From DATGPD01 sp041398565 (lineage in GTDB: Bacteria; Planctomycetota; UBA1135; UBA2386), in assembly GCA_041398565.1 (NCBI GenBank), contig JAWKUN010000005.1, forward strand, positions 1,116,001 through 1,180,000: a stretch of 64,000 bases of DNA, written 5' to 3'. How positions within the stretch are numbered: the stretch's first letter is position 1; every line of letters begins with the position of its first letter. The notes beneath the pieces are model-generated. The model saw only the letters and a program-made list of their open reading frames with translations, did not search any database and had not been told where the DNA came from. This document shows positions 27,062 to 34,756 of the stretch, one piece after another. Made by a program: the position numbers and the translations under genes.

Positions 27062-27098
27062 GCGTTCCCTGTAGACTCCTGCCCCCGCGCGCCCCTCG
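27062..27098 (+). promoter_or_regulatory. Conserved leader block upstream of the DUF4175-like operon
   Basis: This is the counterpart of the block at 17157-17190: GTAGACTCCTGCCCCCGCGC followed by GCCCCTCGCGG. It lies about 130 bp upstream of GTG 27204. TAGACT at 27072-27077 is a possible -10. Confidence 0.4.
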
Positions 27099-27203
27099 CG
27101 GTCGACCCGCCCGGACCGAACGCTTGAACCCACCGACCCCGCGTTGTGCTTGCTGCCCCGCCGCCGTTGCCCGCGCTTCGGCAGGGACGACGAGGAGCAT
27201 CCC

Positions 27204-29420
27204 GTGACGACTGCGGTGTTGCAGCCGCTGCTGCGCCTGCGCAGCCGGGCGCGCTTCGGCATCGTCGTCGAGGCGGCCGGCACCCTGGCGATCGCGGCCG
27301 GCGTGTTCGTCGTGGCGAGCTACGTCCTCGACCGGACCTTCCGGCTCGAGACCGCCTACCGCGCCGCACTGCTCGCGGTGCTGGCGTTGGTCGCGGCGCG
27401 GCTCGTCGCCAAGCGTCTCTTGCGCCCGTTGCGCGTGCGGCTCAGCGACGACGAACTCGCCCTGGCCGTCGAGCGCAGCGATCCGCCGCTCCGCCAGGCG
27501 TTGATCAGCGCCGTGCAGTTCTCGCGTGCACCGGGCCGCCACGGTGAGTCGGCGCAGATGCGGGAACACGTGGTCGGCGATGTGGTGACGCGGGTGCGGG
27601 CGATCCCGTTCGGTGCTGCCCTCGACCGGCGTCGCGCGCTGCGCTACGGCGCGTTGGTGGCGGCCCTGCTCGCCGGCATTCTGACCTGGATTGCCGTCGA
27701 CCGCGGCACCTTCGAACTCTGGTTCAAGCGCAACGTCCTGCTCTCGGCGCTCGAGTGGCCACGCAGCACGTTGCTGCGCTTCGTCGATCCCGTGCAGCGG
27801 CTGCCGCAGGGCGACGACCTGACGCTGCGTGTCGTCGCCAGCGGTGTCGTGCCAGAGCAGGTGCGGCTCGCCTACCGCTTCGTCGGTGGCGAGCGCGGTA
27901 GCGAGCCGATGACCCTGACCGGCGACGTGGAGTTCCGCGTGACCCTGACGGCGATGCTCGAGGGTCTGACGGTTCAGGCCACGGGTGGCGATGGTGAAAC
28001 CGACGAGTTGCACATCGAGATCGTGCAGCGCCCGGCGATCACCGACCTGCAGGTGCGAGTGGAGGCTCCGGCCTACGTCGGCGAGGCCGGGATCGCCGCG
28101 GCCGACGCGGACGACCTGCGCCTGCTGCGCGGTAGCAAGCTGGCGCTGACCGCGCGCAGCGACAAGGAGGTGCGCGAGGCCTTCCTGCTGGTGGGCGAGG
28201 CCGACAAGGTGCCGTTGACGGTGGACGCCGACCGCCACACCTTGCGCGGCGAGTTGGTACCGACGCAGACCGGCGCCGTCGTCGTCGACGTCGTCGACCA
28301 GGATCGCCTCGGCGCCAAGACGCCGCCGCGTCTGTACGTGCGCGTGCTGGACGACCAGGCACCTTCCGTCGACGTGCGCCTCGTCGGCATCGGCTCGATG
28401 GTGACCGCGGTGGCGCGCATTCCCGCCGACCTCACGGTGCGCGACGACTTCGGCCTGGCCGAGGTCACTGCCTGGCACCGGATCTCCGGCAAGCCCACGG
28501 CGCCGTCGCCCGAGGTGCCGCCCGAGGGCGTCCAGCCGAACGAGGCACCCGGCGCCGAGCCCGCCGCGCCCGAGGAGCCGGTGGCGGACTTCGCTCCGGT
28601 GACGGCCACCGGCCTCGAGACCTTCGCCGCCGGGGAGCGCGAGCTGCGCACGCAGGTCGTCGTCGACCTGCGCGATCTGGGCAAGGCCCAACCAGGGCAC
28701 ATGCTCGCCCTGCGCTTCGACGCCAAGGACAACTTCGGGCTCGGCGAGCCCCACGTCACGCAGGGCGAGCCGGTGGTGTTCCGCGTGGTGACAGCCGAAG
28801 AGCTGGCGGCCGATCTCCAGCGGCGCCAGCTCGAGCAGCGCAAGCTGCTCGAAGCGGTGCTGTCGCAAGAAGAGACGGCACGCGCCCAGCTCGCCGAGAC
28901 GATCGACCCGTCTTCCGACGACCCGCGCGCGGCGCAGGCGAAGCAGAAGCTGCTGCAGCTGGCCAAGACCGAGCGCGAGCTCGGAGCGCGCTGCGGCAGC
29001 ATCGGCGAGACCTACGCGCAGATCCTCGACGAAGCGACCAACAACCGCATCGCACAGGCAGCCGAGCTGCGCACGCTTCGCGAGCGGGTGGTGCAGCCGC
29101 TCGGGGCGTTGGCAGCGGGGGAATTTCCTCAGGCGGCCGCCGCCACCGAGGCCTACGCGGCGGCCGGCCAAGACGACCTAAAGGTCGTAGCTGTCGCCAC
29201 TTACGATACGGTCATCCAGCGAATCCGCAGCATCCTCGCCAACATGGAGCGCGAGGAGCGCCTGGCGGCCGTCATCGCGGCCTTGCAGGAGGTCATTAAG
29301 CTGGAGAAGGAAGCGGCCGACGAGGCCAGCAAGCGCCGTGGCGAGGCCGGTTCCGAGGTCTTCGGCCCCGGTCGCGACGACACAGTTCCGTCGCCTCCCG
29401 ACCGAGGTGACAAGAAGTAG
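27204..29420 (+). CDS. DUF4175-like membrane protein with periplasmic coiled coil (738 aa)
   Basis: GTG 27204 has a strong ribosome site (GAGGAG, 7 nt upstream). The N-terminus has two close helices (TLAIAAGVFVVASYVL; AALLAVLALVAARLV) and a third near residue 155 (YGALVAALLAGILTWIAV). The segment SDDELALAVERSDPPLRQAL is typical of DUF4175-like envelope proteins. A large periplasmic beta region is followed by a helical, Glu/Lys/Ala-rich C-terminus (LQRRQLEQRKLLEAVLSQEE). It heads an operon with the coiled-coil, TPR and NPCBM genes. Clusters of this kind often accompany MoxR/BatA genes in planctomycetes; the molecular role is unknown. Confidence 0.75.
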   Translation: MTTAVLQPLLRLRSRARFGIVVEAAGTLAIAAGVFVVASYVLDRTFRLETAYRAALLAVLALVAARLVAKRLLRPLRVRLSDDELALAVERSDPPLRQALISAVQFSRAPGRHGESAQMREHVVGDVVTRVRAIPFGAALDRRRALRYGALVAALLAGILTWIAVDRGTFELWFKRNVLLSALEWPRSTLLRFVDPVQRLPQGDDLTLRVVASGVVPEQVRLAYRFVGGERGSEPMTLTGDVEFRVTLTAMLEGLTVQATGGDGETDELHIEIVQRPAITDLQVRVEAPAYVGEAGIAAADADDLRLLRGSKLALTARSDKEVREAFLLVGEADKVPLTVDADRHTLRGELVPTQTGAVVVDVVDQDRLGAKTPPRLYVRVLDDQAPSVDVRLVGIGSMVTAVARIPADLTVRDDFGLAEVTAWHRISGKPTAPSPEVPPEGVQPNEAPGAEPAAPEEPVADFAPVTATGLETFAAGERELRTQVVVDLRDLGKAQPGHMLALRFDAKDNFGLGEPHVTQGEPVVFRVVTAEELAADLQRRQLEQRKLLEAVLSQEETARAQLAETIDPSSDDPRAAQAKQKLLQLAKTERELGARCGSIGETYAQILDEATNNRIAQAAELRTLRERVVQPLGALAAGEFPQAAAATEAYAAAGQDDLKVVAVATYDTVIQRIRSILANMEREERLAAVIAALQEVIKLEKEAADEASKRRGEAGSEVFGPGRDDTVPSPPDRGDKK

Positions 29421-29441
29421 GTAGACAACGGAGAACCAGCG

Positions 29442-31055
29442 ATGCGTGTGGCTCGACTCTTGTTCGGCCTGGCGTTGTGCGCCTCCTGCTTGTTCGCTCA
29501 GGAAGCGAGCGACAGACAGGAGCAGGCGCGCCAGCGGTTTGCGGCCCTGCATCGCAAGATGCAGGAGCTGCAAGTTGTCCTGTCGACGACCGCGCCGGAG
29601 GAGAGCCGCGTGCTCAAGCTCGGCAACCGTCACATCCAGGAGGCGCGGATCCAGGACGACATGGACGGCGTCGGCGCACTGCTGCAGGCCGAACGGTGGG
29701 ACGAGGCTCTCGAGCGCATGACCGAGGTGCGCGGCGAGCTGGAGGAGTTGCTGGCTCTCCTCCAGAACAAGGACGTCGACCTGAAGAAGCTGCTCGAGGA
29801 GATCGAGCGGCTGTCGCAGTTCAAGGATCGCGTCGATCGCCTGATCGAGGAGCAGGCGCGCGAGAAGAACGCGTCGGCCGAACTCGAGGCGCTGGAGCGG
29901 CACCTGCGGGACCTGGAGGCCGCCAAGGCCAAGGTCGGCGAGCTGGTGCAAGAACAGACCAAGCTGCGCGACGCCACCGGTGAGGCCGGGCTGAGCGTCG
30001 GCGACAAGGCTCCCGAGATGGCCGACCGCCAGGGCGAGCTGAAGAAGCAGGCCGAGGAGCTCGCCGAGCAGCTCGACAAGATCGGCAAGGATGCCGACAA
30101 GCTGGCCAAGCCCGAGGCCGACAAGGCCGACAAGCCTGCCGAGCCCAAGGAGGGTGACAGCAAGGAGGGTGGCAAGCCCGGCAGCTCCGGCTCGTGTTCG
30201 GGCTCGTGCCAGGGCGCCGCCAAGAGCATGGGGCAGGCGCAGCAGAAGCTCGAGGCCAACAAGCCCGAGTCTTCGCTCGATGACCAGAACAAGGCGCTCG
30301 ACAAGCTCAAGGAAGCGCTCGACGACCTCGAGAAGATGAGCGAGGAGGCGCGCCGGCGCTTACTGCAGATCCCCTTCGAGCAGCAGATCAAGGCGCAGGA
30401 GCAGACCAAGGCGGCGACCGACAAGCTGGCCGAGGACATGCAGGCCAGCGAGCAGGGCGAGGACCCCAAGCCGACGCCGGGCAAGCAGAACGTGCAGCAG
30501 GCGGTGCCGAAGCAGAAGGCGGCCGCCGGCCAGCTCAAGGAGCGCAAGCCGAGCAAGGCCAAGCAGGACCAACAGGACGCGCAGGATCAGCTCGAGCAGG
30601 CCAAGAAGGACCTCGAGGATGCGCTCGCGCAGCTACGGCAGGAGATGCAGGATCAGGTGCTGCGCGCGCTCGAAGAGCGCCTGTCGGCGATGCTGGTGAA
30701 GCAGCGCGAGCTCAGCGCTCTCACCAAGGTCACCGATCGACTCAAGGGTGAGGCGGTGGCCGCGGCCGAGACCGTGCCGGCCTCGATCCAGGAGCGCTGT
30801 GGCGTCGAGTCGAAGGGCGAGGCCAGCCTCGCCTCCGAGGCACACGACGCGCTCAAGCTGCTCGGCGAGGACGGCACCACGGCCGTGTTCCCCGAGCTGT
30901 TCGAGCAGCTCGAGGAGGACCTGACTGCCGTTTCCGACCGCTTGGCGCAGTTCGAGGCCGGCGAGGCCACGCAGGAGATGCAGCGCAGCATCGAGGAGCT
31001 GATGGCCATGCTCCTCAATGCCTTGAAGAAACAGATCGAAGAAGGCGGCACTTGA
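29442..31055 (+). CDS. Secreted coiled-coil protein ending at an in-frame TGA
   Basis: ATG 29442 has a GGAGA ribosome site and a signal peptide (MRVARLLFGLALCASCLFAQ). The mature part is a long coiled coil (residues 20-500) rich in Glu, Lys, Gln and Ala, with a Ser/Gly/Cys-rich insert (SSGSCSGSCQGAAKS) near residue 250. It ends NALKKQIEEGGT and TGA (31053-31055). Translation beyond the TGA in the same frame gives NGSGGGGQPPLVPLSAELKM, joining directly onto the next small reading frame. Proteins of this type usually carry a Gly/Gln-rich linker followed by a conserved PL-x-x-AELKM block, so the TGA splits what looks like a single protein. Confidence 0.8.
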   Translation: MRVARLLFGLALCASCLFAQEASDRQEQARQRFAALHRKMQELQVVLSTTAPEESRVLKLGNRHIQEARIQDDMDGVGALLQAERWDEALERMTEVRGELEELLALLQNKDVDLKKLLEEIERLSQFKDRVDRLIEEQAREKNASAELEALERHLRDLEAAKAKVGELVQEQTKLRDATGEAGLSVGDKAPEMADRQGELKKQAEELAEQLDKIGKDADKLAKPEADKADKPAEPKEGDSKEGGKPGSSGSCSGSCQGAAKSMGQAQQKLEANKPESSLDDQNKALDKLKEALDDLEKMSEEARRRLLQIPFEQQIKAQEQTKAATDKLAEDMQASEQGEDPKPTPGKQNVQQAVPKQKAAAGQLKERKPSKAKQDQQDAQDQLEQAKKDLEDALAQLRQEMQDQVLRALEERLSAMLVKQRELSALTKVTDRLKGEAVAAAETVPASIQERCGVESKGEASLASEAHDALKLLGEDGTTAVFPELFEQLEEDLTAVSDRLAQFEAGEATQEMQRSIEELMAMLLNALKKQIEEGGT

Positions 31056-31088
31056 AACGGTTCTGGTGGCGGCGGTCAGCCGCCTCTC

Positions 31089-31319
31089 GTGCCGCTCTCG
31101 GCTGAACTCAAGATGATCCAGCAGCTGCAGAAGCTCGTTGCCAAGCAGACCAAGGACTACGACGGTCGCGTCACTCCCGAGCAACGCGAGGGTGACGAGG
31201 GCAAGGCCATGGCCAAGCAGATCTCAGTCAAGCAAGGGCGTGTCGAGGACCTGACGCGCAAGCTGGCCAACCAGCTCAACAAGAACGAGGAAGCCCGCGA
31301 GGCGGGTGAGCGCAAGTGA
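31089..31319 (+). CDS. Downstream part of the coiled-coil protein (76 aa)
   Basis: This is in the same frame as the gene ending at 31055, 33 nt beyond its TGA. GTG 31089 gives PLSAELKMIQQLQKLVAKQT and continues to EAREAGERK. The AELKMIQQLQ block is the part I would expect to be conserved. No good ribosome site precedes the GTG (only GGCGG-type purines), and the 33 bases before it read as a Gly-rich linker with coding-like codons. It may therefore be made by read-through or coupled restart, or be joined to the upstream gene in the true sequence. Its stop overlaps the next start (GTGA). Confidence 0.65.
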   Translation: MPLSAELKMIQQLQKLVAKQTKDYDGRVTPEQREGDEGKAMAKQISVKQGRVEDLTRKLANQLNKNEEAREAGERK

Positions 31320-32284
31320 GGCTCTTGCCGGTGCTGGTGCTGGCGGTCTCGGTGGCGGCGCAGCCGCCGGCCGAGAATCCGTTCCAGCCGTTCGACCGCG
31401 CCGCCTTCGCAGCTGCGATGCAGCAGGCCGGAGCTACCGACGACCAGCTGGCCGCCTTCGCCAAGACCTGCGAGGCGGAGACGCCGGCGGCGGCGTCCGA
31501 GGCCCTCCTGCGCGCCATGTTCGCCGACTACGGGGCGGCGATGCAGCAGGTGGAGGCCTCGGACCCGCGCGCGGTCACGTCGCTCGCCGCCCTGGTCGAG
31601 AACGCGAAGGATCCCCGACTGCTGGGCCACGCGCGCTACTGGCTCGGCCGCGCGTTCCTCGAGATCGACGACCCGGAGGGGGCGGTCGACTTCTTCGCCG
31701 ACTTCCTCAAGCAGTCGCGCAACAAGACGGCGCTCGACGACGACGTCGTCTTCTTCTACGGCACCGCCTTGGCGCGTATCCCCGAGCGCGAGGCTGCCGT
31801 GCGCGTGCTGCAGGAGTTCCTGCAGCTGTTCCCGCAGGCGCCCGAGCGCTACCGCGCCAGCGCCGAACAGCTGGTCGGCGAGCTGTCGGGCAAGATCAAC
31901 CCGCTGCACGAGATCGCCGACGACATGGGCGGCGTCGAGCGGCGTATCCGCAAGACCGAGACCGGCGAGGAGACGCAGCAGCGGCAGGAAGACGTGATCG
32001 CCCAGCTGCAGAAGATCATCGAAGAGGTCGAAGAGCGCGAGAAGCAGAGCAGCGGCAGCGGCGGGGGCAGTCCGAACTCGCCTCGCAAGGACAGCAACCT
32101 CACCCCGGGCGCCACCCAGGTGGGCAACCTGGGCAAGTCCGGCAGCGTCACCGACCGCTGGGGCATGCTGAAGGACCGTGAGCGCAAGGCCATCGAGGGC
32201 GAGGCCGAGGCCAAGCTCTCGGGTCGCTACAAGAAGCTCGTGCAGGACTACTACCGCAAGCTGGCGCAGAGCGGCGGCAAGTGA
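31316..32284 (+). CDS. Secreted TPR-type protein with coiled coil (322 aa)
   Basis: GTG 31316 overlaps the preceding stop by four bases. A short signal peptide (MRLLPVLVLAVSVAAQ) is followed by TPR-like helical pairs (residues 60-190: LLGHARYWLGRAFLEIDDPE; AAVRVLQEFLQLFPQAPERY). A coiled coil (EDVIAQLQKIIEEVEEREKQ) comes next, then a Ser/Gly/Asn linker. A conserved tail follows: DRWGMLKDRERKAIEGE to RYKKLVQDYYRKLAQ. Tails of this kind occur in planctomycete envelope operons next to DUF4175-like genes. The likely role is a periplasmic scaffold for the same complex; no enzyme motif is seen. Confidence 0.75.
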   Translation: MRLLPVLVLAVSVAAQPPAENPFQPFDRAAFAAAMQQAGATDDQLAAFAKTCEAETPAAASEALLRAMFADYGAAMQQVEASDPRAVTSLAALVENAKDPRLLGHARYWLGRAFLEIDDPEGAVDFFADFLKQSRNKTALDDDVVFFYGTALARIPEREAAVRVLQEFLQLFPQAPERYRASAEQLVGELSGKINPLHEIADDMGGVERRIRKTETGEETQQRQEDVIAQLQKIIEEVEEREKQSSGSGGGSPNSPRKDSNLTPGATQVGNLGKSGSVTDRWGMLKDRERKAIEGEAEAKLSGRYKKLVQDYYRKLAQSGGK

Positions 32285-33531
32285 GCTTCGTCAGCAGCGC
32301 CCGCTTGGTGCGCGCGGTCCTGACCGTCTCGGTCGGGGCCGGTGCGATTGCCGCACAGAGCACCGTCCGGATCGTCGCCATCGACGGCAAGCGCTGCGAG
32401 GGAGCCCTGCTGGGCATGGATGCCGACGGCACGGTTCGTTTCGCCACCACCGAGGGTGAGAAGGCGCGTCCCCTCGACGAGCTACGCCGCATCGACAACC
32501 AGGCGTCCGAACCGGTCGACATGCCGACCACCGGCATGATCGTGCTGCGTTCTGGCCAGACCCTGCGCGGCAACGTGCGCGGGGTCGTGGACGGCGGTCA
32601 CTTGCGGGTGGAGGTGCCGCCGGCTCGCCAGCCCGTGACGTTGCCTACCAGCGTTCTGCGCGCTCTGCGCTTCACCGATCAGGCGCGCAGCGACGGCGAG
32701 GCCTTCGACGACGCGTTGCGCGACGGCTCGCGGCGCGACCTACTGTTCGCCTACCGGCGTGGTGACCCGACGCAGGGGATGGTGCGTCTCACCGTGGCCG
32801 TGCACCACTTCGAACAGGCGGACGAGCAGGTTGCGGTCGCCGTGGAGTTCGATGGCAAGATGCAGCCGGCGCAACCACTCGGCAAGCTGTACGCGATCGT
32901 GTTCGGGCAGGGTGCTGCGCCCGACCGACAGGGCGGTGCGAGCACGACGGTCCACACCAACGGTGGGCCGGTGTTCACCGGCCACCTCGTCGCGCTGGAG
33001 CCGGCGAAGGACCGATGCGTACTGCGCCTCGACGAGGGCTGCGAACTCGACGTGCCGTGGCGTTTCGTCGAACGCCTGGACGTGCGTTCCGATCGCCTCG
33101 TCTACCTCTCCGACATGGAGCCCACGGAGGTACAGCAGACGGCGGCCCTGACTCGCAAGTGGCCGTGGCTGCGCGACGCGTCGCTGCTCGGCGACGGCCT
33201 CCAGCTCAGCGGCTCGACCTACGAGCGCGGGCTGGTGCTGATTCCGCGCACGCGTCTGACCTTCGACCTCGGCGGTCGCTTCGACCGCTTCGAGGCGGTC
33301 GTCGGAATCGACGACCGCGCCGGTGGCCTCGGCCACGCCGTCGTGAGGGTCCTCGGGGACGAAGCCGTGCTCTTCGAGGCCAAGGCGGTGCAGCCGCGCA
33401 GTCTGCCCTATCCGGTCGACGTGTCCGTGAAGGACGTGCGCAAGCTGGTCCTCGAGGTGGACTTCGGCGAGCGCCTCGACCTCGGCGATCACTGCGTGTT
33501 CGCCGACGCCCGCGTCGTGCGCGACTCGTAG
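32281..33531 (+). CDS. Secreted NPCBM-domain protein (416 aa)
   Basis: GTG 32281 overlaps the upstream stop (GTGA). A signal peptide (to AGAIAAQ) is followed by two beta-rich modules with an LDELRRI-type repeat (residues 30-290). From about residue 285 a C-terminal NPCBM (novel putative carbohydrate-binding module) is recognisable: GLVLIPRTRLTFDLGGRFDR, FEAVVGIDDRAGGLG and VFADARVV. The module binds galactose-type sugars in known proteins. It is the last gene of the operon that starts at 27204, so the complex may contact an extracellular glycan; that link is inferred from position. A hairpin element follows its end. Confidence 0.8.
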   Translation: MSFVSSARLVRAVLTVSVGAGAIAAQSTVRIVAIDGKRCEGALLGMDADGTVRFATTEGEKARPLDELRRIDNQASEPVDMPTTGMIVLRSGQTLRGNVRGVVDGGHLRVEVPPARQPVTLPTSVLRALRFTDQARSDGEAFDDALRDGSRRDLLFAYRRGDPTQGMVRLTVAVHHFEQADEQVAVAVEFDGKMQPAQPLGKLYAIVFGQGAAPDRQGGASTTVHTNGGPVFTGHLVALEPAKDRCVLRLDEGCELDVPWRFVERLDVRSDRLVYLSDMEPTEVQQTAALTRKWPWLRDASLLGDGLQLSGSTYERGLVLIPRTRLTFDLGGRFDRFEAVVGIDDRAGGLGHAVVRVLGDEAVLFEAKAVQPRSLPYPVDVSVKDVRKLVLEVDFGERLDLGDHCVFADARVVRDS

Positions 33532-33555
33532 CGCACGGCGCCCGCTCTTCGCTCC

Positions 33556-33597
33556 GTGTTGCTGGCGGTCGCCCTCGCGACCGCGAGATCGGGCTCA
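33556..33597. terminator. 3'-end hairpin element, copy 2
   Basis: This is the same element as at 24664, between two convergent genes. The stem reads GCGGTCGC-CCTC-GCGACCGC: the A-T pair of copy 1 is replaced by a G-C pair in both arms. It ends GGGCTCA, which supplies the stop codon of the GNAT gene on the minus strand. Confidence 0.65.
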
Positions 33598-34485
33598 GAC
33601 CGAGTCCAGGCCGTCGATGAAGAACTCGGCGCGACCGGCCTCGGTGATCGGATAGCGCAGGGCGCAGATGCCGTCGCGCACGATGCGTTGCATCGAGCGG
33701 AGCATGACGCGCAGCGTCGGCCGGTACGGTGCCAACAGCACCGTGGATTCCTCGGCCGTCATCACATCCATGGCGCCGCGGATCAAGATGGCCACGTCCT
33801 CGTCGGTGCCGCCCTGTTCGTGCCACCAGTTGGGGAAGTCGGTGCCCTTGCCGTAGCAGGCGTAGGCCACGGCCTTGCCGTGGCGCTCGAGCACGAGCAC
33901 GCGCATGTGCGGGATCGACAGCAGGAGCGCCATGTCGGTGAGCGTGCGGTCGACGCGCAACGGCTTGTTCGAGTGCAGCTCCCAGATGGCGACGATGTCG
34001 CGCGTCTCGGCGGGGCGAATCCCCGGCGCCAGGCTGCCGCGGGCGGGACCGAGGACGAGTTCGCACTGCTGGCCCGCCGGCTCGAAACCGAGGCGCTCGT
34101 AGAACTGCCACTTGCCCGACCACAGGCACACGGAGTCCTGGCCGCGCTCCCGCGCGCGCTCGACGATGGCCTGGATCAGACGCGTGGCCAGTCCCTTGCC
34201 ACGGTGGTCGGGATGGGTGATGACCGACCCGACGAGGGTGATGGCCGTCGGTCCGGCGCGCGTGACCGCCGTGACTTCACGGACCACGGCGTGGCAGAGC
34301 AGCCGGCCCCCGACCACGACGCTGGCCACCCGACCGTTGCCTTCCACGTGGAACGCCTGCGGGTACTCCGTGCGGAGGTCGATCGGGGTTCCGTTCTGCG
34401 CCAGCCAGGCTTCGACTTCGCGCACGCACTCGGGGCGGAGGTTCGGGTCGTGCCAGGTGACGGCAAGGCGATCGGCATCGGCCAT
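33595..34485 (-). CDS. GNAT-family acetyltransferase, two domains (296 aa)
   Basis: The first half has the acetyl-CoA binding motif A of GNAT enzymes (LVGSVITHPDHRGKGLATRL) followed by the usual FYERLGF block. The second half (from about residue 165, SLAPGIRPAETRDIVAIWEL) is a divergent GNAT-like domain lacking the Q/R-x-x-G-x-G/A loop, as in Eis-type two-domain members. ATG 34485 starts 10 nt after the upstream gene's stop, so it is the last gene of the flagellar operon. Modification of a flagellar or surface component is possible, but the substrate is unknown. Confidence 0.8.
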   Translation of the reverse strand: MADADRLAVTWHDPNLRPECVREVEAWLAQNGTPIDLRTEYPQAFHVEGNGRVASVVVGGRLLCHAVVREVTAVTRAGPTAITLVGSVITHPDHRGKGLATRLIQAIVERARERGQDSVCLWSGKWQFYERLGFEPAGQQCELVLGPARGSLAPGIRPAETRDIVAIWELHSNKPLRVDRTLTDMALLLSIPHMRVLVLERHGKAVAYACYGKGTDFPNWWHEQGGTDEDVAILIRGAMDVMTAEESTVLLAPYRPTLRVMLRSMQRIVRDGICALRYPITEAGRAEFFIDGLDSV

Positions 34486-34495
34486 CGGCAAGGTC

Positions 34496-34756
34496 CTATC
34501 GGCTACCGCGCACGGCCTCCTCCAACCGGCGGCGCAGATCCATCGCCACGACGAAGTCGTCTTCGGCCCGACGCAGGGCGTGCTGCAGGGACTCGGCGTC
34601 GCCCACGGCGGGGGTCGGCGAGCGGGCCAGGCTCTCGAGGCTGTCCAGCAGGCGCTGGAAGGTGGGATTGGTGGGCGCGGCGACACCGGCTGGCTCCGCC
34701 GCGACCGGTCCGGTCACCCGCGGGTTGGTGGGGTCGATGGAGTGCATCGCGGTCAC
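34496..34756 (-). CDS. Small conserved-position flagellar operon protein (86 aa)
   Basis: GTG 34756 overlaps the flgL stop by four bases; ATG 34747 is an alternative start. A Pro/Ala-rich N-terminus is followed by a helical C-terminus (FQRLLDSLESLARSPTPAVG; DFVVAMDLRRRLEEAVRGSR). The last helix has a faint resemblance to the C-terminal helix of rod or hook adaptor proteins such as FliE, too weak to name it. Codon usage and tight coupling support a real gene. A role in hook-filament junction assembly or export is guessed from position. Confidence 0.65.
   Translation of the reverse strand: MTAMHSIDPTNPRVTGPVAAEPAGVAAPTNPTFQRLLDSLESLARSPTPAVGDAESLQHALRRAEDDFVVAMDLRRRLEEAVRGSR

Noticed and set aside
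26753..27203. Small open frames between the GH172 gene and the DUF4175-like gene
   Set aside because: They overlap the degenerate inverted repeat and the leader block and have Arg/Gly/Pro-rich, low-complexity sequence without ribosome sites.
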